NCBI RefSeq assembly: GCF_900156575.1
Contig: NZ_FTNY01000001.1
Location: 1,054,001 to 1,118,000, forward strand
DNA from: Chryseobacterium shigense
GTDB lineage: Bacteria; Bacteroidota; Bacteroidia; Flavobacteriales; Weeksellaceae
Reading direction: 5' to 3'
DNA length: 64,000 nt
Below, piece by piece: positions 7,713 to 17,849 of the stretch. Under the pieces are notes generated by a model that was not told the DNA's origin, ran no database searches, and was given only the letters and a program-made list of their open reading frames with translations. Each line of letters begins with the position of its first letter. Position 1 is the stretch's first letter. The position numbers and the translations under genes were made by a program.

Positions 7713-10700
7713 ATGATGTCAAACAGAATTCATTCCAATGCATTTAATTTTGATTCAAGCATGAACGCAGGAGTTGATCCGCGCACCGGACAGTTTTCCT
7801 GCAGTGTAGATCTGGTTAGCCTAACTCCTTACAATATGGACCATGACGGCGTAACCGTTACTCTTTCCTATGATCCACTGAGTCCTGGAATCGATCCTAC
7901 TGCCATCGGCCGAGTAGCAGAACGACATGAAGAAGGTTTCGGTCATGGCTGGAAACTAAACCTTTCTACAATAGAAATAGAGAATCATGATGTTAACCGC
8001 CCAACAAGCGTAAACCTTCATAATGGGACGAGCTTTGAAATTGAGGGCAGACCTGCCATTAACGAGGACGCCATACTGAGGGATAATAAAATAGAAAATA
8101 TAAGAGTCAGAAGAATATCACCAACCCGCTTTGAAATATGGTATAAAAATGGAATCGTAGAAACCCTTGACAGCTATATAGAATATTGGAGTGGTCGAGA
8201 TCCTCTTGCAATTAAATTCAGATGTACACAGATTCGTTTTCCCAACGGAGAATTTTTTACCATTAGATGGCATGCGAATCGTTATGTTTTAATGGAAATT
8301 ACCTCTAATATTTATGGCCAAGTCTATTTAAGTGCTGTTGTAGATGGACGGCATCGGATAACAAACTACAGATACCCCATAGAAAACGGATTTGCTACAG
8401 TAATAATTAGTTATCGTAATGGCGGTCATGACTTTGGATCTATCATACAGCGGATTAGTCTTCCTTCTCCTCATGTAGATTTGCAGCAACGAGGCCATTA
8501 TTTTCAATATGTGTTTCGGTTTCAAAGTCGATCTCAAAGTGCATCATATTGTTTAATCTCACGGTATGAAAATCCTTTAGGCTCTCATGAAAATATATCT
8601 TATCACAATCAAGGGCATCAGGTTTCAAATAATGATTTTATCCCCGCAGTTTCTCAGCACGAAATATGGCCCGGCGGGCCTGCTAATCACCGCGTCATCC
8701 AAAAAAGGTACAGCTACAGCACGAATAATTTCATGGGATTTGACAGGAACGCTCAACATCAATCGGGGACCGATAATCTTTATCTAAGAACCACTACCTA
8801 TAATTATGAATCTACGGAAACATTGACCACCAGCAATAACATTATTCTTGAGGCTATTCATCGAACCTACAACCGTTTCCATCTTCTGACAAACGAAGTC
8901 ACCACCAGAGGAATCTGTAGAACCACTAAACGCCTGGATTACAATGAAATTACCGGTGTCAATTTCTTTGGACAACCGGGTAACCTACAGTTCCCCAGAA
9001 GTTCACAAGTCACTTTCCGGGATTTGCGAAGCGGAACGGAACGTACGGAAACAGAATTGATGGAAACGGACAACTTTGGCAATGTTCTTTCGAGTACAGA
9101 TTCTTCTGGCGTTACCAAAAGGTATGCTTATTTTCCCGCAGCGGGTACTCCGGGCCAATGTCCGGCTGATCCTTTACGATTTTCACGGTTTTTACGGGAA
9201 CTCAGGGTGAGCCCTGCGGGAGGGATTACCCCGGTAGCTCCGGATAAGGTCATTGCCTATACTTATGAAAGTTTTCCTGGTGCTCCTAATGTAAATCACC
9301 GTTTCATAGCCAGAGTGACTGAAAGAATCAATGGGATATCAGTGACCAACTATACGTATCTTAACGGGGCAAATAGCTGGGCAGGACTGATACTATCCGA
9401 AAATCATACGATCAATAATTTTACTACTCAAAAGCAATATCACTATAGAGATCAAGATGGGAATAGAATAACAACGACTACCACCACAGGATTTGACAGG
9501 ACAGCCACAACGGAAATTTCTGCCAGAAATTTGCATACGGGTAACGAGGTTTCCTTTACTGATGTTGCCGGAGTCCGTAAACGGTTTGAATATGATGCAT
9601 TGGGCCATATGAGTGCCGAAATTCTTGAACTTGAGGGAGGACGTGAAACCAGGCGTGTATTTATTTTGGAGTTTAGAGCGAGAACCTTTGTAGAACTAAC
9701 AATAGAGCCCACAGGGCAAAGGTATCAGGAGGAGTATGACGGAATGAGCCGTTTGATACGAGTTCACCAACTCATGAATAATGACCCCAGCCAAGACTGG
9801 CTGGAACACCGGAGCATAGAGTATAACGAACTGAGCCAGATGACTTCAGAAATTGAACGCACCCGTGTAAGAGATTCAGGGGCTTCTAGTGACCGGATTG
9901 TATCGAACCGGACAGGCTATAGCTATGATGGATGGGGGAACGTAGCAGATGTGCAACCTCAACTAGGCAGGAGAACTGTCTATGAACATAATCCTATTGC
10001 CAATACCGTCTTGACAAATATCTGGAACAGAGGAAGCCATCGGTCCCATCTGAACCGGTTTGGAGAAGAAGAAAGAGTCGAGTTCATATTCAACACCAAC
10101 CCACCAGGCGGAATATATAGTGTGGAAACAGCCACTTATGATGGATTTGGAAGAATAATCTCAGAAACAGATGCCGAAGGAAATACCACCCGCTTTGGAT
10201 ATGATGAATTTGACCGGATTACTTCTAAAATAATGCCGGACGGAACTTCTATTGCCATGATCTATGCTGGATTCAGCTACGAAAATTACATTGAGTCAAT
10301 ATCGGTTAACAATATTCTTTTTGGATCGCTGCAATATGACGGACTGGGCCGGGTGATCCGCAGTACGGTGGGAGGAAGAACTACCCAGTTTAACTATGCC
10401 CGTCCAGGTGATTCTAAACCCACACGCATTACAGCCCCGGATGGAAGCGTACGGGAGATGACGTACAACCGCTTTCTGCAGGATGCTCTTACCCGAATAC
10501 AAACAGCAGGCATGGCTGATCATACCATCTCTTATGATAACGTGCTTTCGACAATGGAGCAGGCACAAAATGATAATCAGACGACATCCTATAGCTATGA
10601 TCGTGATCAGAACCATATCCAGGAAACTGCCCGCTCCCAAGGATTTACCCGCTCTGCCACACACCAATATTCCAGCAGCGGTATGCTGCAGTCCATTCAA

Positions 10701-12602
10701 GATCCCCATGCTAATATTGAAGGTTACTTTTATGATCCGGCACTTCCCCGTCTGATCCGCACCACCAAGAGGCGCGTAACGACTACTTATACCTACGACG
10801 GTACTTCGGAAAATTTAAGCCATATCCGTTCTTTGAATTCTGATACAGGTCGAGAAACGACGATCCAATTCGTATATGATGATTTTTTAAGAGAAAACGT
10901 AAGGATATTTTCCTTCTTACCTAATGCTCCTATGCAAGTGAACACCTTTTACAACCGGAATAACCAGATCGTCCGAAGAAATACTACCCAAGGAGGAAGC
11001 GGTGTATTGACGCAGTTTTTCGAGTACGATCGCAATTCAAGACTAACCGTGTATCATACACAGGGAACTCTACGGCCAACAGATCATACCGGCAGATCAT
11101 TCTGGAGGCAGAATTTCAGTTATGATCAATGGGGAAATATTACAACACTGATCACTCAATATAATAATGGTCCCGATGAAACCACTACCTATACCTATGA
11201 TTCAACCGATCCTACGCAGCTGGTAAGTATTACCACAGGTAATTCCAACCCCATTACCCTGGAATATGACGCCAACGGAAGGCTCATACGGGACGAAAAG
11301 GGGCAACAACTGATCTACAATAACCTTGATCAACTGATCCGGGTGAATAATCCGGATGGGACCGAATTATGTACTTATTTCTATGATGCCCAGGGTAACC
11401 TGATTGAGCAACAGGCTAATGGAGTAATTAACAGACGTTTATATACGCTTGGTGAGCTAAGCAATATGCAGTTTGGAGACAATTTTATCAGTTACATTAA
11501 CGGAGCAGAACAAAGGATAGGACAAACCAGTAATATAGTAGGACAAAACATTCATGTACCTACAACCACATTATTTGGCAACGATATTGATGATACCTTA
11601 CGTGTTGATATTACCCACAATAACCAAACAGTTTTCGCCTATACTCCTTATGGCTACAGGCACCAAGCTTCCTTACTACCCGGTTTTATTGGTGCTATCG
11701 TAGATCCGGTGACAGGATGGTACTTTCTGGGCAATGGCTACCGGGTGTACAATCCTATCCTGATGCGTTTTCATACTCCTGACAGCTGGAGCCCTTTTGG
11801 AGCAGGAGGGATCAATCCTTACATCTACGCAAACGGTGACCCGATTAACAGCAGTGATCCTTCAGGGCATATGTCTACCGGAGATATTGTCACTGTAACG
11901 GTTGCCGCAGTAAGCCTGGCCCTAACCCTGGTCGGAGGAATTGGAATAGTAGTCAAGGGAGTTGCCGTGATCGGAAGGTTTCTTTCCCGGATATTCCGTG
12001 TCGGCAGGAAAGCAAAAAGTATGGCAAAGGTCATGTCAAAAGCGGCAAGCAAAGCAGGCAAGCCAAAGGTAAGCACTCTCTCAAAGGTTAATAATACGCT
12101 TTCTGTGATGAGCGACACCTTATCGATCGTCAATATAGTGGTCCCCGATGAAAGAGTTAGCAAAGTTTTAACCTATGTGGAAGGGCTGCTTGCTGGCGGG
12201 ATAGGCATATTCAAGGGAATTGTACGAATGGCTGCAAGGTCATCCGCTTCACGAGTAAGAACAACCTTAGCAGGCGCTAAAGGCACGATCAGTAAAAAGA
12301 AAAGGGCGAAGAAAATAGCAGGGACTGCGTTTGATATCGGGGAAGGGCTGCTGCATGGCGAAGCTTTCACCATGAATTTACTCGATGATTTTGGGGTCAT
12401 TGAGAGAAATGATTCAATAGAACTTTCTGATGAATTGATTGAATATATAAGAGCAGGAGGAAATGCCGGAGGCCTGGGCGTTAATCTCGATATCAATTTT
12501 GCGGTTGACCCTGGAAATGTTAATCAAAAGCCAGCAAGAAATTCCCTGCAAGGGGGAAGGGCTCCTATCACAGGAAGAAGAACCTGGAAAGTTCACCGGT
12601 AA
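7713..12602 (+). CDS. RHS-repeat / TcC-like protein with variable C-terminal tail
   Basis: Large (1629 residues) YD-repeat protein. The N-terminus (SNAFNFDSSMNAGVDPRTGQ, then FGHGWKLNLS) matches RHS proteins related to TccC subunits of insecticidal Tc toxins. The middle has many YD-type repeats (YDxxGRxxxxT patterns: YDGFGRIISETD, YDEFDRITSKI, YDANGRLIRDE). The conserved core ends at about residue 1386 with GWYFLGNGYRVYNPILMRF, PDSWSPFGAGGINPY and NGDPINSSDPSGH. After this point such proteins carry a swapped-in effector: here about 243 residues with a hydrophobic helix (about 1389-1415), a very basic Lys/Arg/Ala stretch, a second Gly-rich hydrophobic segment and an acidic-then-basic end. I recognise no toxin fold. 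No signal peptide; no TcA, TcB, VgrG or obvious immunity gene adjoins. Start 7713 or 7716 (ATGATG). Confidence 0.92.
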   Translation: MMSNRIHSNAFNFDSSMNAGVDPRTGQFSCSVDLVSLTPYNMDHDGVTVTLSYDPLSPGIDPTAIGRVAERHEEGFGHGWKLNLSTIEIENHDVNRPTSVNLHNGTSFEIEGRPAINEDAILRDNKIENIRVRRISPTRFEIWYKNGIVETLDSYIEYWSGRDPLAIKFRCTQIRFPNGEFFTIRWHANRYVLMEITSNIYGQVYLSAVVDGRHRITNYRYPIENGFATVIISYRNGGHDFGSIIQRISLPSPHVDLQQRGHYFQYVFRFQSRSQSASYCLISRYENPLGSHENISYHNQGHQVSNNDFIPAVSQHEIWPGGPANHRVIQKRYSYSTNNFMGFDRNAQHQSGTDNLYLRTTTYNYESTETLTTSNNIILEAIHRTYNRFHLLTNEVTTRGICRTTKRLDYNEITGVNFFGQPGNLQFPRSSQVTFRDLRSGTERTETELMETDNFGNVLSSTDSSGVTKRYAYFPAAGTPGQCPADPLRFSRFLRELRVSPAGGITPVAPDKVIAYTYESFPGAPNVNHRFIARVTERINGISVTNYTYLNGANSWAGLILSENHTINNFTTQKQYHYRDQDGNRITTTTTTGFDRTATTEISARNLHTGNEVSFTDVAGVRKRFEYDALGHMSAEILELEGGRETRRVFILEFRARTFVELTIEPTGQRYQEEYDGMSRLIRVHQLMNNDPSQDWLEHRSIEYNELSQMTSEIERTRVRDSGASSDRIVSNRTGYSYDGWGNVADVQPQLGRRTVYEHNPIANTVLTNIWNRGSHRSHLNRFGEEERVEFIFNTNPPGGIYSVETATYDGFGRIISETDAEGNTTRFGYDEFDRITSKIMPDGTSIAMIYAGFSYENYIESISVNNILFGSLQYDGLGRVIRSTVGGRTTQFNYARPGDSKPTRITAPDGSVREMTYNRFLQDALTRIQTAGMADHTISYDNVLSTMEQAQNDNQTTSYSYDRDQNHIQETARSQGFTRSATHQYSSSGMLQSIQDPHANIEGYFYDPALPRLIRTTKRRVTTTYTYDGTSENLSHIRSLNSDTGRETTIQFVYDDFLRENVRIFSFLPNAPMQVNTFYNRNNQIVRRNTTQGGSGVLTQFFEYDRNSRLTVYHTQGTLRPTDHTGRSFWRQNFSYDQWGNITTLITQYNNGPDETTTYTYDSTDPTQLVSITTGNSNPITLEYDANGRLIRDEKGQQLIYNNLDQLIRVNNPDGTELCTYFYDAQGNLIEQQANGVINRRLYTLGELSNMQFGDNFISYINGAEQRIGQTSNIVGQNIHVPTTTLFGNDIDDTLRVDITHNNQTVFAYTPYGYRHQASLLPGFIGAIVDPVTGWYFLGNGYRVYNPILMRFHTPDSWSPFGAGGINPYIYANGDPINSSDPSGHMSTGDIVTVTVAAVSLALTLVGGIGIVVKGVAVIGRFLSRIFRVGRKAKSMAKVMSKAASKAGKPKVSTLSKVNNTLSVMSDTLSIVNIVVPDERVSKVLTYVEGLLAGGIGIFKGIVRMAARSSASRVRTTLAGAKGTISKKKRAKKIAGTAFDIGEGLLHGEAFTMNLLDDFGVIERNDSIELSDELIEYIRAGGNAGGLGVNLDINFAVDPGNVNQKPARNSLQGGRAPITGRRTWKVHR

Positions 12603-12770
12603 AATGTTGGGATCAAAATACACCTGTAAAACATTAAAATTAAGGTTTTACAGCTTGTAAAAGTCCGGCAGAGCTCATGACAGCATTATTCATCAGCTCG
12701 CATCATTCCGGATATATTGCTGCTCATATACTATTTACAGCAGATCAGTATATCATCTCTAAAACAATGC

Positions 12771-12805
12771 AACCGTCTCCTGCCCATATAGGAGACGGTT
12801 TTTTA
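12771..12805 (+). terminator. Intrinsic terminator downstream of the RHS gene
   Basis: Stem AACCGTCTCC / GGAGACGGTT followed by TTTTT. It lies about 170 bp after the RHS stop, beyond an AT-rich tail. Confidence 0.85.
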
Positions 12806-12939
12806 TAGGAGTGATATCAAGTTACGGATATCCGTAAGGTTGATTACTAAAAGTCAATTACTTTTACTTCAGGAAGAGCAATAGAAAGATTAACCTGTCA
12901 TTTTATTCAATAGAAAGAAAAAAATACTTTTTGATCTTA

Positions 12940-12970
12940 TACACTCCGGCTTCGCTCAGTGTGACACCCT
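12940..12970. repeat. Short dispersed-type repeat with GGCTTCGCTCAGTGTGAC
   Basis: A GC-richer word in AT-rich surroundings, reading CACTCCGGCTTCGCTCAGTG then TGACAC. Sequences of this wording recur between genes in Chryseobacterium, from memory. Only one copy is seen here. Confidence 0.4.
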
Positions 12971-13117
12971 TAATAACATGCTGTTTTGAAAGAAGATGTG
13001 GTTCTGAGCAAAGCCTGAGATTTTTATCCCTACAAAAAATTGATATTAAATTATTTAAATACAAAAACCAAGTACACAACAGGTACTATGATGTCTCATT
13101 TAAAAATATATGGTCCT

Positions 13118-13315
13118 ATGAAAAAACTGATCGCACTTATTACTTTAACATTACTGTTCATCTCTTTTCAAAATTTCAGTGCCCAGAAAAGATATTCAGG
13201 TAAAAGACATTCCTCAAGCCATAGCGGAACCTATAAAAGCGGAAAGGGAAGTTCTCACAAAGGAGGTACTTACAAAAATGCAAAAACAGGAAACCGATAT
13301 GGAAAACATCATTAA
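13118..13315 (+). CDS. Small exported basic protein, 65 residues
   Basis: I chose the Met at 13118: it gives a clean signal peptide (MKKLIALITLTLLFISFQNF then SAQ). The roughly 43-residue mature part is almost only Lys, Gly, Ser, His, Tyr, Thr and Arg (SGKRHSSSHSGTYKSGKGS, GNRYGKHH), strongly basic and likely unstructured. Function unknown; such small Lys/Gly/His-rich exported proteins are common in Chryseobacterium. It has its own terminator and is unlikely to share a transcript with the RHS gene, which is terminated upstream. Confidence 0.75.
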   Translation: MKKLIALITLTLLFISFQNFSAQKRYSGKRHSSSHSGTYKSGKGSSHKGGTYKNAKTGNRYGKHH

Positions 13316-13349
13316 TTTAATTATCTTTTACTAAGTATATGTTGAGTTG

Positions 13350-13377
13350 AGGCTGTCCCAAAAGGCAGTCTTTTTGT
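13350..13377 (+). terminator. Terminator after the small basic protein
   Basis: An 8-bp stem AGGCTGTC / GGCAGTCT with two G-U pairs, followed by TTTTTG. Confidence 0.65.
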
Positions 13378-13440
13378 TTACCCCAATCTAAGCATGGTCA
13401 AAAAAGAGCTTCTATCCCGGATCTGGCAATACATGATGTC

Positions 13441-14928
13441 TTAGAGATTCGTTGCATTTTTCCTCATCATTTCCTTCGCATTCGTATTTTCCGGATTTAA
13501 TTCAAGAGATTTCTGATACATTGTAAGGGCTTCTTCTTTTTTACCACATTGAAGCAGTGCCTCACCATAGCTGTCATAAACATTCCAGCTCTTTGGAAAA
13601 ACCAATGAAGCTGCATGGAAGGTCTGTAAAGAATTTTCACATTTCTGAAGTCGTAGAAACTGATATCCTAATCTGTTAAAGTCTCTTTCTGTTGCCTCGT
13701 AACGGTCTGTATCTTTCAAATATTCCTGAATCAGCTGATTGGCTTTATCCTGACTTCCTTTGTCAAGTAAACTGCCATACATTCTTGATAGATTTTGTAC
13801 AGGCATGGTATAAGACTGATGATCAATCAATTGAAACACAGCATTGGAGGTAGAAAAAACAGGGCTGTTACCTATGCTGGAAAGAAGGATCACCGTCTGA
13901 TTTTTGGTGATATTATGGATCAGGATACTGGTAAGTCCTGTGATAGATCCATCGTGAAAAACTATTTTGCCATTACTTTCATCGGTATACATTCCCCAGC
14001 CTAGTCCGTAGCTAATTTCTTTTCCCTCTATCGTGTAGGTTACTTTTTTTCCATCGTTAAGAAAGGTGGCAGTTAAAGCTTCCTCCAATTCTTTCCTGCC
14101 TAAAATCTGATAGGTAAATAAGGCATTCTGATATTTTTGCAGGTCTGAGGCTGTACTTACAATCCCCCCATTTCCATAAAAATTGCTTTTTGCATAGATT
14201 GGAAATGCTTCTTTTAAAGTATTGACATTAACAAGATCTGTCGAATACAGATTAGGATAAGTGTAGAGTTCAACCTGATTGGTTTCTTTAGTTTTCCGGT
14301 TTTCCGGAACCAGGGAGTTGTTCATTTTTGCAGGGCCGAAAATATTTTCTTTCAGATAAGCGCGATAGCTCATTCCTGATACTTTCTCGATAATCATGGC
14401 AGCGATACAAAAGTTAATATTATTGTAATCCCATTTACTTCCGGGCACGAATGCCAGTGGTGTTTTGAAACGAATGAACGTTGGGATAATATCATGATTG
14501 GAAATTACTTTTTCCGGCTGTTCTTTGATAATCCTGTCAAATAAATTATATTCCTGTGCCAATCCGGAAGTATTGCTGAGCAAATGCCTGATACTGATAT
14601 TGGAATAAGGAAAATCCGGAAGGTATTTTTGAACAGGATCTTCAATTTTAAGTTTTCCTTTCTGCTTCAGTTGCAATATTGCTGTTGACGTGAACGTTTT
14701 TGTGATGGAAGCAATGGGAAATCGAGACTGCCCATTTATTTTTTCTTTCTTTTCTATATTGGAAAATCCGTACTCACCAGAAAAGGTATCTTTTCCTGCT
14801 TGAGAAACAACTGCACTCCCATTAAACATATTATTTTTAGAAAGTGAGGAAAAGAAAGTATTTAATTCCTGCCCTGAAACGCTAAGGGCCAAGAACACTG
14901 TCAGTAAGATTACAAAAATTTTAGTCAT
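13441..14928 (-). CDS. Exported SxxK serine hydrolase with C-terminal TPR
   Basis: Class-C beta-lactamase/DD-peptidase-like fold, probably periplasmic. From the Met at 14928 there is a signal peptide (MTKIFVILLTVFLALSVSGQ). Motif 1 is Ser74-Ile-Thr-Lys77; motif 2 is Tyr-Asn-Asn in WDYNNINFC; motif 3 is HDGS in the KTG-equivalent position. After the hydrolase domain come about 90 residues with TPR-like repeats (DSYGEALLQCGKKEEALTMY, then SLELNPEN). Many such proteins are esterases or D-aminopeptidases rather than beta-lactamases, so the substrate is open. The 19 codons upstream of the chosen start precede the signal and were excluded. Confidence 0.85.
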   Translation of the reverse strand: MTKIFVILLTVFLALSVSGQELNTFFSSLSKNNMFNGSAVVSQAGKDTFSGEYGFSNIEKKEKINGQSRFPIASITKTFTSTAILQLKQKGKLKIEDPVQKYLPDFPYSNISIRHLLSNTSGLAQEYNLFDRIIKEQPEKVISNHDIIPTFIRFKTPLAFVPGSKWDYNNINFCIAAMIIEKVSGMSYRAYLKENIFGPAKMNNSLVPENRKTKETNQVELYTYPNLYSTDLVNVNTLKEAFPIYAKSNFYGNGGIVSTASDLQKYQNALFTYQILGRKELEEALTATFLNDGKKVTYTIEGKEISYGLGWGMYTDESNGKIVFHDGSITGLTSILIHNITKNQTVILLSSIGNSPVFSTSNAVFQLIDHQSYTMPVQNLSRMYGSLLDKGSQDKANQLIQEYLKDTDRYEATERDFNRLGYQFLRLQKCENSLQTFHAASLVFPKSWNVYDSYGEALLQCGKKEEALTMYQKSLELNPENTNAKEMMRKNATNL

Positions 14929-15067
14929 GGTTATCTTCAATTTTATAGACACGGCAATTATAAAATCCGTCCTATTACAAGACAACCAGGGAAAGCAGTT
15001 TATTACATTGTAATCAAATCTGGTTTAGAGAACAGAGCATCCTCACCTGTTTTTTCAATGCCCATTT

Positions 15068-16042
15068 CTAATTTGGAAATGTTTTGGGCAGTATTTTCTT
15101 TATCATGGTCTGCTGAAGTTTTTCCGGTTCACTGTTGAAAATCGTATGTCCTGATTTTTTAAACCAAAAAAAGTTTTTTTTCGGTGCTTTTATAAAATCA
15201 TAATACTCCTTTACGATATAATGAGATTTCTGCTGGTCACCAATCCCTTCTATAAAATATACCGGACATTGCAATGCAGGTAAAGAGGTAAATAAATTTT
15301 TTATTACTGAATTTTTCCACATAGGAAACCATACCGACAACCACTGATGGTACTTTTCACTAAAATCGTGTTTGCTTGCAAATTCAGCACCGTTATGGAT
15401 AAAAAGCCATTTTTGAGAATAATACAGGTCTTCCCCACTCTCGAATGGTAAATGTACAAGAGACAGCTCTTTTTCTGCCGGATGATTTCCGGTTTTCTTT
15501 GCCCATTTATTCAGCATATCCATCGTAAGCCTCTCGCTTTTTCTTTGATCTATGATTCCACTGATGCAAACATAAGCATACAGTAAATCCGGATGTTTCT
15601 CTGCCAGGTCAAACCCTATCATAGAGCCAAAAGAATGAGAAACTAAGAACAGTTTTTTCCTGTTGTATTTTTGCAAAAGATAGTGTACCAACTGGCTGGC
15701 ATCTTTTTGAAATAAGTCCAGCGACAGGGGCACAGGTGAGCTGTTCAGCTTTAATGTTTCACCGGTTTCCCTCTGATCCCACTGGACCACCACAAAATGT
15801 TCTTTGAGCTGGGAGGTAAAGGCATCTGCTACCGGAATTAATGAAGATCCCGGTCCCCCGTGAAGAAACAGCATGATGGGTTTCGTCCGGTCTGCCCCCT
15901 GAATTTTAACAAACTGCTTTATCCCTCCGATCTCTACCACCTCAACGGTGTCTATCGGCTTTAGGTCTCTATGGAATACAACGTGGCATTTTACTGGAAC
16001 AAATGAAAAGACAAACAATAAGATAAAAATTAAATTTTTCAT
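15068..16042 (-). CDS. Exported alpha/beta hydrolase, proline iminopeptidase-like
   Basis: Alpha/beta-hydrolase fold. Start at 16042 gives a signal peptide (MKNLIFILLFVFSFVPVKC). Seen: oxyanion-hole motif HGGPGSS (61-67), nucleophile elbow SHSFGS with Ser137, and a C-terminal catalytic His in KKSGHTIFN. HGGPG is shared with proline iminopeptidases and related peptidases or esterases. It lies tail-to-head with two SxxK hydrolases on the same strand, but gaps of 140-200 bp suggest separate promoters. The Cys at the leader end is not in a good lipobox. Confidence 0.85.
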   Translation of the reverse strand: MKNLIFILLFVFSFVPVKCHVVFHRDLKPIDTVEVVEIGGIKQFVKIQGADRTKPIMLFLHGGPGSSLIPVADAFTSQLKEHFVVVQWDQRETGETLKLNSSPVPLSLDLFQKDASQLVHYLLQKYNRKKLFLVSHSFGSMIGFDLAEKHPDLLYAYVCISGIIDQRKSERLTMDMLNKWAKKTGNHPAEKELSLVHLPFESGEDLYYSQKWLFIHNGAEFASKHDFSEKYHQWLSVWFPMWKNSVIKNLFTSLPALQCPVYFIEGIGDQQKSHYIVKEYYDFIKAPKKNFFWFKKSGHTIFNSEPEKLQQTMIKKILPKTFPN

Positions 16043-16240
16043 AGCTAACAGAGTTGATCTGGTTGATTTTCTGCAGATACTGTTACCCATCAGAAATAAT
16101 CATTCGTGAATTTCATCACTTGAAAGTTCCAAATATACAACCTCAGAGGTGATCAGAAAATGATTAAAAATAACCATCAACAGGTTGAAAAATAACACCA
16201 ACTGATCTACCTTTTCGTTTCAACGAATGTCCGCTATCAA

Positions 16241-17710
16241 TTATTTTTCTTTATGAATGACATCTATTTTAGTACTCAGGCGGCCTCTTGTTAAGGTCAC
16301 TGCATTGGGTTTTCCATCACTGAATTCAAAGTATAGCAGATTAGGATAATCTACAATTTTAAATGATCCGTCTTTGAGATAGAGCAATTCATTGTCATTT
16401 TTTCCTTTAAAATGTTCCAATAACTCAGATTGAACATACAGGCGGTTATTTTTTTCTATTATTTTGGTGTCCATCTTCTGTCCGTAAAGGAAATCATCGT
16501 ATGTTCCGATCAGTTGTTTTTTTAAACTTAAAGGCATTTCCTGAATTTCCGGGTGATCTGATTTTTTGTCCCAGTTCATAAGGGTGATCACCTTTCTCAG
16601 GGTTTGGATCATCACAGGAATACGGTTAGGTTTTTCTCCATTAGCAAGAAATACAAAACCATTCCCATCGGTCATCGTAGCGAAAACACTTCCCCCTACT
16701 CCTGTATTGGAACCGTTACATGAAAACCAGTCATAGTTGTTGTATCCAAAAGACTTTTGCCATCCGTACCCCCATCCTCCAACAGCATTTTTCAACGCAG
16801 TGACTTCCGTTACTTTTTTAGCCACACGATGAGAAATTACTTTATTGTTCTTGTTACGCAGGGCATTTTGTATCTCAATCGAAAGTTTGGCTAAATCAGC
16901 AGGCGTAGACCACATTCCTGATGCTCCAACTTGTGGAGTGATCGGTATCCCTGTTTGGATCACTTTTCCATCTTTATCATGAACAAGAGCAACATTGGCA
17001 GGAAATCCATTTTCGTTGGGCTGTATCATGGTTGTATTTTCCATGCCAAGGGGCAAAAAGATATTTTCGGCAGCGAGTTCAGCTATCGATTGATTAAAGG
17101 TGTCTTCCAAAGCCATTTGAATAATCACATAACCTCCTCCACTGTATTCCCAATTGGTTCCCGGTGTAAACAGGAATTCGATCTCTTTATCGTATCTCGG
17201 GATCTGTCCCAGAAGACTTTGTTTGATGGTGGGAATGGAATCTCCCTCATAGTAGTCTGCAAATCCACTCTGACTTGTACCGGCAGTATGATTGAGAAAT
17301 TGCCTCCATGTGGGACTGTTGTTTTCTGTAAATTTACTTTTGGGTAAATGCCATCTTTTTAGAGATTGATCTATAGGTTCATCCAAATTGATCAATCCCT
17401 TTTCTTCAAGAATATGACAAAGAAGGGCGGTGACAGGTTTTGAAATTGATGCGGTAGAAAACGCCGTGTTAGCATCTATTTTTTCGGCAGAATTTACTGA
17501 TTTCACGCCAAATTGCCTTGAATAGATGATCTGATAGTTTTCAAAAACCACCAGACTAAATCCGGGAAGTTTATATTGTTCCAATTGCTGTTCAATACGC
17601 AAACTATCCGTAAGAAATCTATAATCTTTTTTTTGCGACCATAGCTTGTTACCCGTTAAGCAGCTCAACATTACTCCTATAAAAGCCAGTGAATAAATAA
17701 AACTTTTCAT
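16241..17710 (-). CDS. Exported SxxK serine hydrolase (class C beta-lactamase family)
   Basis: 489 residues with a hydrophobic N-terminal leader. Motif 1 is Ser88-Ile-Ser-Lys91 in STASISKP; motif 2 is Tyr-Ser-Gly in WEYSGGGY; the third motif region is GSNTGVGGS. A C-terminal beta-rich extension of about 120 residues (LKKQLIGTYDDFLYG onward) follows the catalytic domain. The AraC-type regulator just upstream on the same strand is a candidate controller. Likely a periplasmic esterase or peptidase; a true beta-lactamase role is not supported. Confidence 0.87.
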   Translation of the reverse strand: MKSFIYSLAFIGVMLSCLTGNKLWSQKKDYRFLTDSLRIEQQLEQYKLPGFSLVVFENYQIIYSRQFGVKSVNSAEKIDANTAFSTASISKPVTALLCHILEEKGLINLDEPIDQSLKRWHLPKSKFTENNSPTWRQFLNHTAGTSQSGFADYYEGDSIPTIKQSLLGQIPRYDKEIEFLFTPGTNWEYSGGGYVIIQMALEDTFNQSIAELAAENIFLPLGMENTTMIQPNENGFPANVALVHDKDGKVIQTGIPITPQVGASGMWSTPADLAKLSIEIQNALRNKNNKVISHRVAKKVTEVTALKNAVGGWGYGWQKSFGYNNYDWFSCNGSNTGVGGSVFATMTDGNGFVFLANGEKPNRIPVMIQTLRKVITLMNWDKKSDHPEIQEMPLSLKKQLIGTYDDFLYGQKMDTKIIEKNNRLYVQSELLEHFKGKNDNELLYLKDGSFKIVDYPNLLYFEFSDGKPNAVTLTRGRLSTKIDVIHKEK

Positions 17711-17849
17711 TGTATCGTTTTTTTATGTTTAAAAATTATTTCGATACAAATATGCAGGAGAAAGTAAAACTATGCGACCGAGTACAGGAAGTCGGACGAA
17801 TTCTTTATAAAAAATAAGTATGAGTTCTTATAAAAACACGTTCGAATAT

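Larger units (their letters stand above)
12603..13117. other. 515-bp intergenic region after the RHS gene
   Basis: Contains the RHS terminator (12771-12805) and a short dispersed-type repeat (12940-12970). No immunity-like ORF is visible here. Confidence 0.6.

Noticed and set aside
10296..10709. 137-codon antisense frame in the RHS gene
   Set aside because: Side effect of the repeated codon composition of the RHS gene; no protein-like features.
13441..14928. Calling the SxxK hydrolase an antibiotic-resistance beta-lactamase
   Set aside because: SxxK and YxN motifs are shared with esterases and peptidases, and the TPR tail is not seen in AmpC-type enzymes.
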